DNA of 23,233 bases, taken from positions 1-23,233 of the forward strand of contig JBBRLA010000043.1 of NCBI GenBank assembly GCA_038231615.1, read 5' to 3'. A program made the position numbers and the translations under genes. The notes under the pieces are model-generated. The model worked only from the letters and a program-made list of their open reading frames with translations. It was not told the origin of the DNA and searched no databases. Below are positions 22,650-23,233 of the stretch, piece by piece (the stretch's first letter is position 1; every line of letters begins with the position of its first letter). This DNA comes from JBBRLA01 sp038231615. GTDB lineage: Bacteria; Myxococcota_A; Polyangia; Palsa-1104; JAEUJZ01.

Positions 22650-23033
22650 CAGGACCGAGCCTTCCAGATCAGGGGCCGGGTCCTTCAAGTGAAGAGGGGG
22701 GGTCTTCTGATCGAAGGTGCGGGACCTTCAGATGAAGGTGGGGGGTCTTCTGGTCGAAGAGGCCGCCTCTTGCAGGTGAAGAGGCCGCCTCTTGTGGTGA
22801 AGATGCCCCATCTTGTGGGTGAAGAGGCTGCCTCTTGCAGGCAAAGATGCCCCATCTTGTGGGTGAAGAAGCCGCCTCTTGTGGTGAAGAGGCCGCCTCT
22901 CGCAGGCAAAGATGCCCCATCTTGTGGGTGAAGATGCCGCCTCTTGTAGGTGAAGATGCCGCCTCTTGTAGGTGAAGATGCCGCCTCTTGTAGGTGAAGA
23001 TGCCGCCTCTTGTAGGTGAAGATGCCGCCTCAG
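22650..23033. repeat. 21-22 bp palindromic minisatellite
   Basis: About 16 clear units, plus two degenerate ones at the left end, repeat at 21-22 bp. Well-formed cores start at 22691, 22713, 22734, 22757, 22779, 22800, 22822, 22844, 22866, 22887, 22909, 22931, 22953, 22975, 22997 and 23019 (the last cut short at 23030). Each core is an inverted repeat, for example AAGAGG-CCG-CCTCTT, AAGATG-CCC-CATCTT or GAAGGT-GCGGG-ACCTTC, joined by linkers such as GTGGGTG, GCAGGTG and GTAGGTG. The last five units share the same core (AAGATG-CCG-CCTCTT, one internal mismatch; the fifth is cut short), suggesting recent duplication. Reading frames of 103 residues (plus) and 129 residues (minus) cross it but only because the unit lacks stop codons in several frames; I do not call a gene. 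Confidence 0.9.
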
Positions 23034-23233
23034 AGAAGCGCCTACGCAAGATCATCATTCAGGCAGTGGGGGGTCCGCGGGCCGGGATCGGGAGACTCGG
23101 CGCGCAAGGAAAGGCGGCTCTTCCGGGTTTCAGGTGGGCGAATTTGGGTGGAATGACCGGGGCAATTTTGGAGTCTTCCGGACAAGAGGCGGCGAAGTCA
23201 TCGGGCGCGGCGGTAGCACCGCGCCTTCGTCCA
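23034..23233. other. Non-coding or unresolved end of window
   Basis: I see no convincing coding frame, RNA gene or repeat unit in these 200 bases on either strand. A gene starting or ending beyond the window edge cannot be excluded. Confidence 0.5.

Noticed and set aside
22650..23033. CRISPR array
   Set aside because: Units repeat every 21-22 bp with no unique spacers of 30 bp or more and no cas genes; the repeats are contiguous palindromes.
22669..23058. 129-residue repeat protein on the minus strand across the array
   Set aside because: The 22-bp unit lacks stops in several frames on both strands, so open frames are expected; frame shifts between units (21 versus 22 bp) break a constant protein repeat.

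Overview
The window is high-GC DNA, and its ordinary genes carry strong third-position G/C bias; this is why long antisense shadow frames appear. Two large eukaryotic-type Ser/Thr kinase-like proteins with membrane anchors, one of them ending in an AgmX/PglI (TonB-like) domain, together with short Cys-anchored lipoproteins, point to a member of the Myxococcota or a close 'delta-proteobacterial' relative. This is an inference from gene content; there is no rRNA in the window to settle it.

Layout. 1-1500 is accessory: the tail of a Uma2-type nuclease gene, an overlapping hicB-hicA toxin-antitoxin pair, an AT-rich promoter-like island, and a lipoprotein gene broken by two frameshifts. 1562-6142 is housekeeping: rlmD (23S rRNA m5U methyltransferase) divergent from mnmA (tRNA 2-thiolase), then on the minus strand a PlsC-like acyltransferase and a BKACE/DUF849 enzyme. 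mnmA and the acyltransferase converge on a hairpin that contains both stop codons. 6202-10590 holds a membrane-anchored kinase homologue that lacks the catalytic Asp (a probable pseudokinase), divergent from murJ (lipid II flippase), and a small lipoprotein. 10599-14003 holds a UvrD/HelD-type helicase whose first ~40 residues look like the N-terminus of XisI, preceded by a decayed xisH, then a divergent zinc-ribbon protein with a Tudor-like tail. 14068-20408 holds an apparently active Ser/Thr kinase with a Pro-rich tandem-repeat linker and AgmX/PglI domain, divergent from a transaldolase carrying two EF-hands, which is followed by a family B DNA polymerase (Pol II type). 20409-23233 holds a short duplication of the polB 3' end, a frameshifted second Uma2 gene, aroC, and a promoter-like site followed by a minisatellite of about 16-18 palindromic units at a 21-22 bp period.

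No complete undescribed multi-gene system can be claimed. The most unusual items are: (1) the 21-22 bp palindrome array, whose stems change sequence while several stay paired; (2) the helicase gene that has captured the start of xisI; (3) a membrane pseudokinase divergent from murJ, recalling the mycobacterial MurJ pseudokinase; (4) the EF-hand transaldolase; and (5) the convergent stop-codon hairpin that also makes the mnmA tail. Decayed accessory genes (xisHI, Uma2, lipoprotein) lie between intact core genes.
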